Assembly: GCA_000335735.1 (NCBI GenBank)
Contig: AMYY01000008.1
Location: forward strand, 1-64,000
DNA from: an alpha proteobacterium L41A
GTDB lineage: Bacteria > Pseudomonadota > Alphaproteobacteria > Caulobacterales > Caulobacteraceae
DNA: 64,000 bases
Reading direction: 5' to 3'
Shown: positions 10,236-20,518 of the stretch, piece by piece
Layout of the letters: the number at the start of each line of letters is the position of its first letter
Position numbering within the stretch: the first letter of the stretch is position 1
Notes under the pieces: generated by a model
The model's input: the letters and a program-made list of their open reading frames with translations, nothing else
Databases searched by the model: none
Told to the model about the DNA's origin: nothing
Translations under genes and position numbers: made by a program

Positions 10236-11876
10236 TTGCACCACCTTCACGTCAATGCCTTCACCGTCCTGTCGCTGGCGATCGCGATTTTAGGCGCGTG
10301 GACGGCGCTGGATCTGTTCAATCGAACCCGCAGCCAGATCGGCGCGACGCGTTTGCGCTGGCTGGGCGTTTCGGCCTTGGCGCTGGGCGTCAGCATCTGG
10401 TCGATGCATTTCATCGCCATACTGGGGTTCGAGGGCGAAGGCGCAGTCGTCTATGATCCTGGCCTGACGCTGGTCTCCTTCCTGCTGGCGACGGTCGGCA
10501 CGGCGGCGGCCTTCCTGACGGCGGGCACGGCGCAGGCCAGCCCCCTGCGACTGGCGCCGGCGGCCCTGCTGATGGGCGGATCCATCGTCGCCATGCACTA
10601 TGTCGGGATGGCGGCGATGCGGATGAACGCCGTCCTGAGTTATCAGCCCGTGCTGGTCGCCCTGTCGGTCGTGGTGGCGGTCGCCGCCGCCTACGCTGCC
10701 CTGGTGGCGGCCCGTCAGGAACGAGGTCTGGCCTGGCGCGCGGTCGCCGCCGTGATCCTGGGGATGGCCATCGTCTCAATGCACCATATCGGTATGGCGG
10801 CCCTGATCCTGACCCCGATCGCCGTCGCGGGGCCGGTGGAGGGCGGGGCGTCGCCGGTCGTATTGGCGGTCGCGGTGACGACCGGGGCGGTGACACTGCT
10901 GTTTCTCGCGCTCGGCGCCTCCATCGTCGATCAGCGGGCCAATGTCCTGGCGGCCGTGGACGCCGGCGGCATCGGCTTCTGGGAAGCGACCCTGCCGATG
11001 AAGACGACGATGATGTCGCACCGCGCGCGCGAAATCCTGTCCATCGATCCGTCCTGCCGCCTTGGCCCGAACGAGGTCGGCGACCGCCTGTCGCCCGAGG
11101 ATCTGCCGTTGCATCGTCAGGCGCTGGAGCGCGCCCTGGCGGGCGAGGGCGAATACGATCAGGAATGGCGTCTGCCGGCCTCTGGCCGGTGGATCCATCT
11201 GACGGGCCGCCTGATCCGCAGTCGTTCGGGCCGGCCGATCAAGATGTCGGGCGTCATCACCGACATCACCGATCGCCGCGAGGCCTTCGCCGCCTTGGCC
11301 GACAGCGAACGCTTGCAGCGATTGCTGATCAACGAACTGAATCACCGGGTGAAAAACACCCTGGCCACGGTGCAGTCCATCGCCCACCAGACGGCGCGGC
11401 GCACGCCGGATGTCGCCACCTTCACCGCCCTTTTCGAGGCGCGGCTGGTGGCCCTGTCCAACACTCAGAACCTGCTGACGGCTGCGAACTGGGAGCATGT
11501 CGATCTGCGCGCCATGCTGGCTCAGGAACTGGCACCCTATGCCGAGGAACTGGTCCGCCTGACCGGTTCGGCCGTCGATCTGAACGCCCAGCAGAATCTA
11601 GGCATGGGGATGGTGTTTCACGAACTGGCGGTGAACGCCGCAAAATACGGCGCCCTGTTGAACGCCTCGGGCTGCGTGCGGATCGACTGGTCGGTTGCTG
11701 ACGGCCATCTGCTGCTGGATTGGGTCGAAAGCGGCGGACCGCTGGTATCGCCGCCTCAGCGCAAGGGCTTCGGTTCGGTGCTGATCGATTCGACCACCAA
11801 CCGCTCGCTGCACGGCTCGGCGGTCATGACTTACGACCCCGAAGGCGCCAGTTTCAGCTTGCGTCTTCCGCTGTAG
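10236..11876 (+). CDS. MHYT-domain HWE sensor histidine kinase
   Basis: A 546-residue membrane kinase. Residues 1-230 form the seven-helix MHYT sensor with repeated H/M pairs (SMHFIA, AMHYVGMAAM, SMHHIGMAAL) thought to bind metal and sense diatomic gas. A PAS-like region (about 240-350, with GVITDITDRREA) follows. The C-terminal kinase is HWE type: phospho-acceptor H370 in ELNHRVKNTLATVQ, then HELAVNAAKYGAL, then WVE. The start is TTG; no better in-frame codon was found and the SD is weak, so the N-terminus is uncertain. No response regulator is adjacent. Confidence 0.88.
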   Translation: MHHLHVNAFTVLSLAIAILGAWTALDLFNRTRSQIGATRLRWLGVSALALGVSIWSMHFIAILGFEGEGAVVYDPGLTLVSFLLATVGTAAAFLTAGTAQASPLRLAPAALLMGGSIVAMHYVGMAAMRMNAVLSYQPVLVALSVVVAVAAAYAALVAARQERGLAWRAVAAVILGMAIVSMHHIGMAALILTPIAVAGPVEGGASPVVLAVAVTTGAVTLLFLALGASIVDQRANVLAAVDAGGIGFWEATLPMKTTMMSHRAREILSIDPSCRLGPNEVGDRLSPEDLPLHRQALERALAGEGEYDQEWRLPASGRWIHLTGRLIRSRSGRPIKMSGVITDITDRREAFAALADSERLQRLLINELNHRVKNTLATVQSIAHQTARRTPDVATFTALFEARLVALSNTQNLLTAANWEHVDLRAMLAQELAPYAEELVRLTGSAVDLNAQQNLGMGMVFHELAVNAAKYGALLNASGCVRIDWSVADGHLLLDWVESGGPLVSPPQRKGFGSVLIDSTTNRSLHGSAVMTYDPEGASFSLRLPL

Positions 11877-11907
11877 CCTGCGTCAAAAACGGTCGCAGGT
11901 TTTGGAT

Positions 11908-11942
11908 GTTCTTGTTTTGATCAGTGAGAACATCTTGTGAAC
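11908..11942. promoter_or_regulatory. LexA SOS operator of recA
   Basis: GAAC-N7-GAAC at 11928-11942 is, on the other strand, the perfect alphaproteobacterial LexA box GTTC-N7-GTTC. A second, one-base-off copy (GTTC-N7-GATC) is at 11908-11922. Both lie about 100-140 bases before the recA start, as expected for the SOS-controlled promoter. Confidence 0.85.
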
Positions 11943-12045
11943 CGGAACAAACCATGCACATAGTCGGCCTCACGAAACGGGGGCGGGTCCAGGCGGGTCT
12001 CTCCCAAGCTCAATGACGGGAATCATGGCAAGGGAGACGAAGGCA

Positions 12046-13128
<1,083 letters not shown>

Positions 13129-13246
13129 CGCCAGCCTCCGAGGCTGGGCGGACCGTCAAAGTTTGTTCCGGTCTCGGTCCGGTCTTTTCACCGCTACTCC
13201 GTCGCCCCTAGCGACCCGCCACCGACCCCGCGAAGGGCGGCGGAGC

Positions 13247-13282
13247 GACCCGCTCGACCTCGTGTCGAGCGGGTCTTTTTTT
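13247..13282 (+). terminator. Terminator of recA
   Basis: A 12-bp perfect stem (GACCCGCTCGAC with its complement at 13264-13275) is followed by seven T residues. Confidence 0.92.
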
Positions 13283-13301
13283 GTGAGCGATGCTGATCTT
13301 T

Positions 13302-13465
13302 CTTTCGTCATTCCGGGCGAAGCGTAGCGCAGACCCCTAACCCAGCGGCGCACGTGAGCGCGAAGCTGTCGCGAACTCGACGCCCCGAGGTCCTGCGATG
13401 GAAAGATCGCCTCCGGCGCCGCTGGGACCCCCGGTCGCGCTTCGCGTGCCGGAGGATGACGAAAG
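13302..13465. repeat. 164-bp intergenic inverted-repeat element
   Basis: The outer arms, CTTTCGTCAT... and ...ATGACGAAAG, are imperfect inverted copies. An inner perfect 10-bp pair is CCCAGCGGCG with CGCCGCTGGG. No coding potential is seen. With the two flanking terminators it fills the 400-base gap between recA and the beta-oxidation operon. Confidence 0.6.
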
Positions 13466-13476
13466 TCAAACGCCAA

Positions 13477-13507
13477 ACGAAAACGGGCGACCCGAAGGCC
13501 GCCCGTT
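13477..13507 (-). terminator. Terminator of the beta-oxidation operon
   Basis: On the minus strand the stem AACGGGCG/CGCCCGTT is followed by TTCGTTT, 28 bases after the stop of the multifunctional enzyme. Confidence 0.75.
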
Positions 13508-13534
13508 CAGTCTTCTGTGGATGTCCGCGACCGA

Positions 13535-15733
13535 TCAGGCGGCGGCCTTCTCCGGGGCGAACTTGCCGTAGAAGGTCTCGTTGTTAGCGGCCATGTCGCG
13601 CAGCAGCTGCGGGACCTTGAAGCGGTCGCCGTAGGTCGCGGCCAGTCGGTCGGCGGTTTCGACGAACTTGGCCAGGCCGATGCCGTCGATCATGCTGATC
13701 GGACCGCCGGTCCAGGGCGCGAAGCCCCAGCCCAGGATGGCGCCCAGATCGGCTTCGCGCGGATCGTCGATGACGCCCTCTTCCCAGCAGCGGGCCACTT
13801 CGACGGCTTGGCGATACAGCAGGCGCGTCTTCAGCTCATCGATCTGGGCGAAGGCGGTCGGCTCTTCCGGCTGGTCGATGCCTTTGGTGGTGGGGGCCAG
13901 TTCGCCCAGACCCTTCCAGATCGTCTTGGGCTTCTGATCGTAGTCGTAGAAGCCCTTGCCGTTCTTGCGACCGAAGCGACCGCCCTCGACCATCTTGGCG
14001 ACGATGTCGGCGCCTTCCGACGGGACGTATTTGTCGCCCAGATCCAACGCCGTCTGTTTGGCGATCTTGTAGGACAGGTCCAGGGCGACGTCGTCGTGCA
14101 TCTCCAGCGGGCCGCGCGGCATGCCGGTCATGCGACCGACATTGTCGATCAGGGCGGGACCGTAGCCCTCTTCCAGCATCGCCATGCCCTCCATCAGGAA
14201 GGTGGAGAAGCAGCGCGAGGTGTAGAAGCCGCGGCTGTCGTTGACCACGATCGGCGTCTTCTTGATCTTCAGCACATAGTCCAGCGCCTTGGCGATGGCG
14301 GCCTGACCCGTCTTTTCGCCCAGGATGATCTCGACCAGCATCATCTTGTCGACGGGCGAGAAGAAGTGAATGCCGATGAAATCCTCGGGCCGCACCGAGG
14401 CCTCGGCCAGACCGGTGATCGGCAGGGTCGAGGTGTTGGAGCCGAAGACGGCGCCTTCGGCAAGTTGCGCCTCGGCGCGATTGGTCACGTCGGCCTTGAT
14501 CTCGCGGTTCTCGAACACGGCCTCGACAACCAGGTCAGAGCCCTTGATCAGCTCATAGTCCGTCGTCGCAGTGACCGAACCCAGCAGGGCGTCATACTTC
14601 TCCTGCGTCAGCTGACCGCGCGACAGGCGCTTCTTCAGCAGCTCCTCGACGTGGGCCTTGCCCTTGTCGGCGGCTTCCTGCGTCTGGTCGATCAGGATGG
14701 TTTCGATGCCGGCCAGCGCCTGCACATAGGCGATGCCCGCGCCCATCATGCCGGCGCCGATGACCGTGACCTTCTTCGGATCGGACTTGGGCACGCCGGC
14801 CGGGCGAACGGCGCCCTTGTCCAGCTCCTGCTTGGACAGGAACAGCGAACGGATCATGGCCTGCGCCTGCGGCGTCATCAGGGTCTTGATGAAGTAGCGG
14901 GTCTCGATGCGCAGGGCCGCGTCCATCGGCACCTGGGCGCCTTCGTAAACGGCCTTCATCAGGTTCACCACGGCCGGATAGTTGCCATAGGACTGTTTGC
15001 GCAGCATGGCGTTGCCGACCATGAAGTTCTGGATGCCGGCCGGGTGATAGGGGCCGCCGCCGGGCAGTTTGAACGACTTCTCGTCCCAGGGCTGGACGGC
15101 CTTGCCGCCGTTCTTGATCCAGGCCTTGGCGGCCTCGACTGACTGGCCCTTTTCGACCACTTCATGGACGATGCCGGCGCCCTTGGCGTCGTTCGGGCGG
15201 AAGGACTTGCCCTCGCTCATCGCCATCATGGCGTTCTGGACGCCGACCAGACGCGTCAGGCGCTGGGTGCCGCCGCCGCCGGGGAACAGACCGACCTTGA
15301 TCTCGGGCAGGCCGAGCTGGATCTTGTTGTCGTTCTCGACCACGCGGTAGTGGGCCGCCAGGGTGAACTCCAGCCCGCCGCCCAAGGCCAGGCCGTTGAT
15401 CGCGGCCGCGATCGGCTTGCCCGAGGTTTCCAGCGCACGGAAGGCGCCGTTCAGCTTCCAGCCGGCGTCAAACGCCTTTTGCAGGTCGCCGCCGCCCGAC
15501 AGCACGCCGCCGGCCATGTCGCCCAGGTCCGCGCCGGCGCAGAAGCCCGAGGGCTTGCCCGAGGTGATGACGGCGCCCTTGATGGCGTCGTCGGTCTTGA
15601 TGCGTTCGACCAACTCGGGGATTTCTTTCATCACCGAGGACGTCAGGGTGTTCATCGAACGGCCCGGGACGTCGAATGTGATCAGGGCGATGCCGTCGGC
15701 GTCGACGTCGATCTTGAAGTTTTCCATATCCAT
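13535..15733 (-). CDS. fadJ: Multifunctional fatty-acid oxidation enzyme (enoyl-CoA hydratase / 3-hydroxyacyl-CoA dehydrogenase)
   Basis: A 732-residue FadB/FadJ-type enzyme for two consecutive steps of beta-oxidation. The N-terminal crotonase part has GFCAGADL and the oxyanion-hole region [11 protein letters not shown], with [12 protein letters not shown]. The central NAD-binding part has [17 protein letters not shown]-terminal segments [10 protein letters not shown] and GFYTSRCF hold the dehydrogenase catalytic His-Glu region. The ATG at 15733 has GGGAG three bases upstream; a second ATG at 15727 has better spacing. Reading upstream of this is open but runs antisense-free through the thiolase gene in another frame and is not coding. 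It starts 11 bases after the thiolase stop. Confidence 0.94.
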   Translation of the reverse strand: MDMENFKIDVDADGIALITFDVPGRSMNTLTSSVMKEIPELVERIKTDDAIKGAVITSGKPSGFCAGADLGDMAGGVLSGGGDLQKAFDAGWKLNGAFRALETSGKPIAAAINGLALGGGLEFTLAAHYRVVENDNKIQLGLPEIKVGLFPGGGGTQRLTRLVGVQNAMMAMSEGKSFRPNDAKGAGIVHEVVEKGQSVEAAKAWIKNGGKAVQPWDEKSFKLPGGGPYHPAGIQNFMVGNAMLRKQSYGNYPAVVNLMKAVYEGAQVPMDAALRIETRYFIKTLMTPQAQAMIRSLFLSKQELDKGAVRPAGVPKSDPKKVTVIGAGMMGAGIAYVQALAGIETILIDQTQEAADKGKAHVEELLKKRLSRGQLTQEKYDALLGSVTATTDYELIKGSDLVVEAVFENREIKADVTNRAEAQLAEGAVFGSNTSTLPITGLAEASVRPEDFIGIHFFSPVDKMMLVEIILGEKTGQAAIAKALDYVLKIKKTPIVVNDSRGFYTSRCFSTFLMEGMAMLEEGYGPALIDNVGRMTGMPRGPLEMHDDVALDLSYKIAKQTALDLGDKYVPSEGADIVAKMVEGGRFGRKNGKGFYDYDQKPKTIWKGLGELAPTTKGIDQPEEPTAFAQIDELKTRLLYRQAVEVARCWEEGVIDDPREADLGAILGWGFAPWTGGPISMIDGIGLAKFVETADRLAATYGDRFKVPQLLRDMAANNETFYGKFAPEKAAA

Positions 15734-15744
15734 TTGCTCCCGGA

Positions 15745-16950
15745 TCAGACGCGTTCGATGACGGTGGCGGTGCCCATGCCGCCGCCGATGCACAGGGTGA
15801 CCAGGGCGGTCGACTTGTTCGAGCGCTCCAGCTCGTCCAGCGCGATGCCGGTGATCATGGCGCCGGTGGCGCCGAGCGGGTGGCCCATCGAGATACCGCC
15901 GCCGTTCACATTCATCTTGGCGTGGTCGATGTCGAGCGCCTGCATGTAGCGCAGGACGACGGCGGCGAAGGCCTCGTTCAGCTCCCACAGGTCGATGTCG
16001 TCGGGCGTCATGCCCAGCTTGTTCAGCAGCTTGCGGGTCACATATTCCGGCCCGGTCAGCATGATCGACGGCTCGGAGCCGATCGAGGCGCCGCCCAGGA
16101 TCTTGGCGCGCGGCTTCAGGCCTAGGGCCTGGCCGGCTTCCAGCGAACCGATCAGCACGCCGGCCGAACCATCGACGATGCCGGACGAGTTGCCCGGCGT
16201 GTGGACGTGATTGACGCGCTCGACCTCGGGGTAGCGCTGGTTGATCACGCCGTCGAAGGCCATTTCGCCCATCATGGCGAAGGAGGGGTTCAGGCCGCCG
16301 AGCGCCTGCATGTCCGTGTTCGGACGGATCGTCTCGTCATGATCCAGGATGGTCAGGCCGAGTTGGTCCTTGACGCCGATCACCGAGTTCTTGAACCGGC
16401 CCTCGGCCCAGGCCTTGGCGGCGCGCTTGTGGCTTTCGACCGAATAGGCGTCCACGTCGTCGCGGCTGAAGCCGTATTTGGTGGCGATCATGTCCGCCGA
16501 CACGCCCTGCGGCACGAAATAGGTCGGGAAGGCCGAGGAGGGGTCGGTCGGCCAGGCGCCCATGTCCGAACCCATCGGCACGCGGCTCATGACCTCGACG
16601 CCGCCGCCGACGGCGAAGTCGGCCTCGCCGGACTTCACCTTGGCCGTCGCCATGTTCACGGCTTCCAGGCCCGAGGCGCAGAAACGGTTGATCTGTACGC
16701 CCGCCGTATATTGCGACCAGCCGGCCGAGAGCACGGCCGTGCGCGCGATGTCGGCGCCGAGTTCGCCCACGGGCGTGACGCAGCCCAGGATCACGTCATC
16801 GACCTTGGCGGTGTCCAGGTCGTTGCGGTCACGCAGGGCTTCCAGCACCTGGGTCGCCAGGCTGAGGCCGGTGATCTCGTGCAGCGAGCCGTCCTTCTTG
16901 CCCTTGCCGCGCGGTGTGCGGACGGCGTCGTAGATATAGGCGTCAGCCAT
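15745..16950 (-). CDS. fadA: Acetyl-CoA C-acyltransferase (thiolase)
   Basis: A 401-residue thiolase cleaving 3-ketoacyl-CoA, first gene of the operon with the FadJ-type enzyme. The nucleophilic cysteine is C91 in [10 protein letters not shown]; the catalytic histidine is in [10 protein letters not shown] and the second cysteine in CIGGGMGTA near the C-terminus. The ATG at 16950 gives the typical [15 protein letters not shown] start; the reading frame is open for another 29 codons upstream without a good site. A LiuR-like operator lies about 100 bases before the start. Whether it is a long-chain (FadA/FadI) or acetoacetyl thiolase is not certain. Confidence 0.93.
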   Translation of the reverse strand: MADAYIYDAVRTPRGKGKKDGSLHEITGLSLATQVLEALRDRNDLDTAKVDDVILGCVTPVGELGADIARTAVLSAGWSQYTAGVQINRFCASGLEAVNMATAKVKSGEADFAVGGGVEVMSRVPMGSDMGAWPTDPSSAFPTYFVPQGVSADMIATKYGFSRDDVDAYSVESHKRAAKAWAEGRFKNSVIGVKDQLGLTILDHDETIRPNTDMQALGGLNPSFAMMGEMAFDGVINQRYPEVERVNHVHTPGNSSGIVDGSAGVLIGSLEAGQALGLKPRAKILGGASIGSEPSIMLTGPEYVTRKLLNKLGMTPDDIDLWELNEAFAAVVLRYMQALDIDHAKMNVNGGGISMGHPLGATGAMITGIALDELERSNKSTALVTLCIGGGMGTATVIERV

Positions 16951-17042
16951 GGGAGTGCGTCTCCATCTTTGGGCCCAGCCTCGACGTACGGCAGGTCGCG
17001 GCACGACGGACAGGGCGGTTCCAAGCGTGGACGCCAAGAACC

Positions 17043-17063
17043 CTACGTTTACGTCAACGTCAA
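17043..17063 (-). promoter_or_regulatory. Candidate LiuR-like operator of the beta-oxidation operon
   Basis: TTTACGTCAACGTCAA (17048-17063) is a near-palindrome built from ACGT units spaced six bases apart, with a third ACGT at 17045-17048. It resembles the TT(G/T)ACGT-type motif described for the MerR-family regulator LiuR of acyl-CoA catabolism. The match is by eye. Confidence 0.5.
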
Positions 17064-17153
17064 GTAATAAGCCGCGTGATCGCGGCCGCTTGAGGGGATG
17101 CCTCGACGAATGGGCGCGATGAGAGTGTGGGAAAGACGGGCGGGCGCCCGCTG

Positions 17154-17375
17154 TCAGCGAGGCGGAATACGCGTGGCCCCACCCGTGATCTTGCAGGCGT
17201 ATTCGGTCTGGGGGCGGCCGGTCTGAACACCGGTCGGCGTCAGAATGCCTTGGTCACGCGTGCACGCAGCTTCCAAGGCGCTGAGTTCCTGCTGATAGGT
17301 GTTCGTCGCCCCCATTGTGCCGCAGCCCGAAAGCAGCGCCAGGATGGCGGCGGCGGATAGAATGAAGAGGCGCAT
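17154..17375 (-). CDS. Small lipoprotein
   Basis: A 73-residue predicted lipoprotein: positively charged start, hydrophobic core and lipobox LSGC with the cysteine at residue 18, then a short domain containing two more cysteines (ALEAACTRDQG and YACKITGG) likely to form a disulfide. The ATG has GGGAG upstream. The family was not recognised; small two-cysteine lipoproteins like this are common in Caulobacterales. Single-gene unit. Confidence 0.68.
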   Translation of the reverse strand: MRLFILSAAAILALLSGCGTMGATNTYQQELSALEAACTRDQGILTPTGVQTGRPQTEYACKITGGATRIPPR

Positions 17376-17433
17376 CGTTCACTGCTCCCTTTGGAGCGTC
17401 AACCGCTCCGCATAGCCTCCCGGCCCTCGAAGA

Positions 17434-18669
17434 CTACTGCGTCGCCGACAGCCTGACCAGCTTGCCGTTCTGCTCGTCGGTGATGGCCCAGACCGATCCG
17501 TCGGCGCCGACCGCGACGTCGCGGATGCGTTCGCCCAGGTCTGTCAGCAGGCGCTCTTCGCCCACCACCCGGTCATTCTGGATGACCAGACGCGCAATGT
17601 GTTTTTCCTTCAGGCCCGCGACCAGCAGGTTTCCGTCCCAGCCGGGGAACATGGCGCCCTGATAGAAGGTCGCGCCGCCGGGCGCGATCACCGGATCCCA
17701 GTAATACACGGGCTGTTCGGTGCCCGGCGCCTGGGTCGCGCCGGTATTGATCTGACCGCCGGCGTATTCGACGCCGTAGGCCGCATCCGGCCAGCCGTAG
17801 TTGGCGCCGGCCTTGTCTATATTGACCTCGTCGCCGCCGCGCGTGCCGTGTTCGATGGTCCAGATGGCGCCCGTTACCGGCTGAACCGCGACACCCTGAA
17901 CGTTGCGGTGTCCCAGGCTCCAAATTTCCGGCAGGGCGCCGGCGCGGCCGACGAAGGGATTGTCCTGCGGGACCGTGCCGTCGGCGTTGACGCGGATGGT
18001 CTTGCCCATGTGCGAGCCCAGATCCTGCGCCTGGGGCCGCATGGGCTTGTCCGAGCGTTCACCCAAGGTGATGAACAACTTGCCGTCCGGCGCGAAGGCC
18101 AGGGACGACCCGAAATGCTTGTCGCCGTCATAGACGGGCATGGCGCGGAAGATGACCTGGACGTTCTCGACGTGCGATCCGTCGTCCGAAAGGCGCCCGC
18201 GCGCGACCGAGGTGGCGTTGCCGCCCTCACGGGGTTCAGCATAGCTCCAATAGATCATGCGATCCTGCGCGAAGCTCGGTCCGACGATCACGTCCAGCAG
18301 GCCGCCTTGACCGCGCGCATCGACGGCAGGCAAGCCCGCGACCGTTTCGTCGACCTGGCCTTGAGCGGTGATGATGCGCAGACGGCCCGGCTTTTCGGTG
18401 ACCAGCCAGCGGCCGTCGGGCAGGGCGGCCAGACCCCAGGGGTGGACAAGGCCCGAGGCGACCACCGTGTGGGTCATGGCCTGTTCGGTCCTGACGCCCG
18501 GCGCGCGGGTCTGGCCGGCGAAGGCCGGTTGCTGATCGGGATTGTTCGCCGGACGGGTCTCCAGCGGAGCGCCGGAGTGGGGCGGAGCGCCGGCGCTCTC
18601 GCCATTCGCGCCACAGGCGGTGGCAAGAACGAGCAGGGATGTCGAGGCGGCGGCGACGATCAGGCGCAT
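17434..18669 (-). CDS. PQQ-dependent soluble sugar dehydrogenase (YliI-like)
   Basis: A 411-residue periplasmic beta-propeller enzyme of the aldose sugar dehydrogenase/glucose-sorbosone dehydrogenase family. The lipoprotein-type signal peptide ends near TACG (C19). Characteristic segments include HPWGLAALPDGRWLVTEKPG, GGLLDV, RNVQGVA and HGTRGGDEVN, the last near the active site. It is expected to oxidise aldoses using PQQ and calcium and pass electrons to the respiratory chain. PQQ synthesis genes are not in the window. Confidence 0.88.
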   Translation of the reverse strand: MRLIVAAASTSLLVLATACGANGESAGAPPHSGAPLETRPANNPDQQPAFAGQTRAPGVRTEQAMTHTVVASGLVHPWGLAALPDGRWLVTEKPGRLRIITAQGQVDETVAGLPAVDARGQGGLLDVIVGPSFAQDRMIYWSYAEPREGGNATSVARGRLSDDGSHVENVQVIFRAMPVYDGDKHFGSSLAFAPDGKLFITLGERSDKPMRPQAQDLGSHMGKTIRVNADGTVPQDNPFVGRAGALPEIWSLGHRNVQGVAVQPVTGAIWTIEHGTRGGDEVNIDKAGANYGWPDAAYGVEYAGGQINTGATQAPGTEQPVYYWDPVIAPGGATFYQGAMFPGWDGNLLVAGLKEKHIARLVIQNDRVVGEERLLTDLGERIRDVAVGADGSVWAITDEQNGKLVRLSATQ

Positions 18670-18857
18670 GAAGGGCGAGCTCCGGCTGGGCTGTAGGCAG
18701 TCATTACGAAACGGCGAGGCCAGCGTTACCGTTCCTGCCGCAAGACGTCTTGCGCCCCATCGCCGCAGGTTCTGGTCCGAGACGACTTGAACCGCGCGCC
18801 CGACGGCGATATAGGCACGCCTCTTTCGCGCTGGCCCCGGCTGCGCGCAGGGCCCGG

Positions 18858-18934
18858 GACTGGGTAGCTCAGATGGTTAGAGCGGTGGATTCATAACCCA
18901 CAGGTCGGCGGTTCGATCCCGCCTCCAGTCACCA
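18858..18934 (+). tRNA. tRNA-Met (CAU), probably elongator
   Basis: A complete 77-nt cloverleaf including encoded CCA: acceptor GACTGGG/TCCAGTC, D arm GCTC-GAGC, anticodon loop TTCATAA with CAT at 18892-18894, T arm GGCGG-TTCGATC-CCGCC. Position 1-72 is a normal G-C pair, arguing against initiator tRNA. The anticodon stem has one A-C mismatch at its closing pair (31:39). tRNA-Ile2, read with lysidine, also has a CAU anticodon and cannot be excluded. Confidence 0.9.
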
Positions 18935-19045
18935 CTTCTTCTTACAAGAACGATTGTTTGCGCCGGCTAAACGGCGAACAGCCGTCACCAATGCGGTGAC
19001 GGCCTGGCTTTCGCGTGCGCGGCTCGGAAGCCCTTACGCCCACGC

Positions 19046-19288
19046 TTAGGGGCACATGAAATAGTAAGCGTAGTGCGTGTTGTCGTAGTTTGTGGTGTCG
19101 CCGAAATCGACGGCGGGGCTTTCGCAGAACACCTGAGTGTTGCCGACCGGCTGACCGTTCCTCAGATATGTGATGACCAGCCAGGGCTTTTCGGCCGCTT
19201 CGGCGGCGCTTGGAACGAGCGTGGCGGCGCCGATAGCCGATGAGGTCGTCAGAGCCGCAGCAAGCGCCAAATGGGCGAGTTTCTTCAC
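19046..19288 (-). CDS. Small exported protein
   Basis: An 80-residue protein with a Sec signal peptide (cleavage near AEA, residues 28-31) and a 48-residue mature part rich in aromatic residues with two cysteines (VFCES and the C-terminal YFMCP). It resembles short secreted DUF6289-like proteins, but this is tentative. The start is GTG with AGGAG nine bases upstream, a good site. Function unknown. Confidence 0.62.
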   Translation of the reverse strand: MKKLAHLALAAALTTSSAIGAATLVPSAAEAAEKPWLVITYLRNGQPVGNTQVFCESPAVDFGDTTNYDNTHYAYYFMCP

Positions 19289-19534
19289 GGGCGTGTACTC
19301 CTATAGCCCTCTTCCTGAAGGCAGATCGATCATCTGATATTATGGGTTGTGCCGCGAGTAACCTGTACGTGAACATGCGTACGGCGAGCGTTGGTCCGGC
19401 CGATAACGTCTCAAACGACTTCCGGCGGATCGGGAAATGGTTTCGCTGACCACGTGTGAGGGGACACCCGCTGCAACCTGCGCCTTTGTGCGGCGTTTCC
19501 CGGTCGAGCTTTCAACCTTGACCGGAGTTTCGTC

Positions 19535-19846
19535 GTGACGATCCGAACCAAAGCCTTGATGGCGGCCGTCGCCGCTATGACGCTGGGCGCGGCCGCCTGC
19601 ACCCAGGCCGAGCAGGACAGGACCGAGGCGCATGCCGAGGCTGCCGCCGACAAGACGGCCGATGTCGCGTCTCAGGCCGGCGAAGTGATCGAGGGCGGCG
19701 CGATGAAGGCGGCGCAGGCGGTCGAGAGCGGCGCCGGCAAGGTGGCCGACAAGCTTGAAACCGAACAGGCCGAGGCGGCGGCCGAGGGCAAGCCCGGCGC
19801 GATCAATCCCGCGACCGACCAGCGCGTTCCAGCGAACAAAAACTAA
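19535..19846 (+). CDS. Small Ala/Glu-rich lipoprotein-like protein
   Basis: A 103-residue protein with a lipoprotein-like signal (GAAAC, cysteine near residue 23) followed by a helix-forming region rich in Ala, Glu and Lys, with heptad-like repeats (AEAAADKTADVASQAGEV...). It may form an amphipathic helix or coiled coil in the periplasm. A GGAG sequence lies upstream of the ATG-equivalent GTG start. The 245 bases before it hold no recognisable feature. The family is unknown. Confidence 0.62.
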   Translation: MTIRTKALMAAVAAMTLGAAACTQAEQDRTEAHAEAAADKTADVASQAGEVIEGGAMKAAQAVESGAGKVADKLETEQAEAAAEGKPGAINPATDQRVPANKN

Positions 19847-19852
19847 GACGGA

Positions 19853-20518
19853 TCAGGCGGAGGGCGGCGCGCCGCCTTCCGCCAGGATCGCATCGATCAG
19901 GGCGCGGGCTTGCGGGCCGGACCAGTCCGCCTCGCCTTTCATGACGGCGCGGATGCGGCCTTGACGATCCAGGACGATGGTCTGCGGCATGGCGCCCTTG
20001 CCGGGAAACTCGAACGGCAGCTGGAATTTGGCGTCGCTATAGAAGGGTAGGGGCGCGTGGTCGGCCAAGAAGCGTCTGGCCTCGGCTGCGGCTTCGGGCG
20101 TGGCGTCCACGTTAATCGGCAGGACGACGAGATCCTCTTTCGCCTCATAGGCCTTCGCCAGCGCCCGGAGAGTCGGCATCTCCGCCTTGCAGGGCGCGCA
20201 CCACATGGCCCACAGGTTCACGACCACGACCTTGCCTTGAAAGGCCGAGAAGCGGACGGCCGTGCCGGTGCGGTCGCGGAACGCGTATTCGGGCGCCGGT
20301 TTCGACTCGGACGGGGTCGACAGCGCGGCCAAGGATCCGACCGCGAAGCGCGCCAGGTCGCTTTTTGGCGCCGCAGCGGCGGTTGTGGTCTGTTCGACTT
20401 GCGCCTTCTGGCGATGATTGGCGTATAGCGACATCGCCATGCCGCCGGCGCCGGCGATGGTGCTGACGACGACGACCGCGCCGACGACCGCCCAGATCGC
20501 CATTCTTGAGCCGCTCAT
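19853..20518 (-). CDS. tlpA: TlpA-family thiol:disulfide oxidoreductase
   Basis: A 221-residue membrane-anchored periplasmic thioredoxin. A single hydrophobic segment (residues 6-30) is followed by the thioredoxin domain with active site W-C-A-P-C at 106-110 and a cis-proline region ([10 protein letters not shown]). TlpA proteins reduce or oxidise cysteines of cytochrome oxidase assembly factors. The ATG at 20518 has AAGAAGG ten bases upstream; it overlaps the proposed start of argH on the opposite strand. Its position beside argH-lysA is the usual one in alphaproteobacteria. Confidence 0.9.
   Translation of the reverse strand: MSGSRMAIWAVVGAVVVVSTIAGAGGMAMSLYANHRQKAQVEQTTTAAAAPKSDLARFAVGSLAALSTPSESKPAPEYAFRDRTGTAVRFSAFQGKVVVVNLWAMWCAPCKAEMPTLRALAKAYEAKEDLVVLPINVDATPEAAAEARRFLADHAPLPFYSDAKFQLPFEFPGKGAMPQTIVLDRQGRIRAVMKGEADWSGPQARALIDAILAEGGAPPSA

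Noticed and set aside
13517..15142. Long open frame (541 codons) opposite the FadJ-type gene
   Set aside because: Shadow of a real gene in a GC-rich genome; no motifs, no SD, and the opposite frame is a conserved enzyme.
18858..18934. tRNA pseudogene because of the A-C pair at 31:39
   Set aside because: All other stems pair and CCA is encoded; a single mismatch next to the anticodon loop is common in functional tRNAs.
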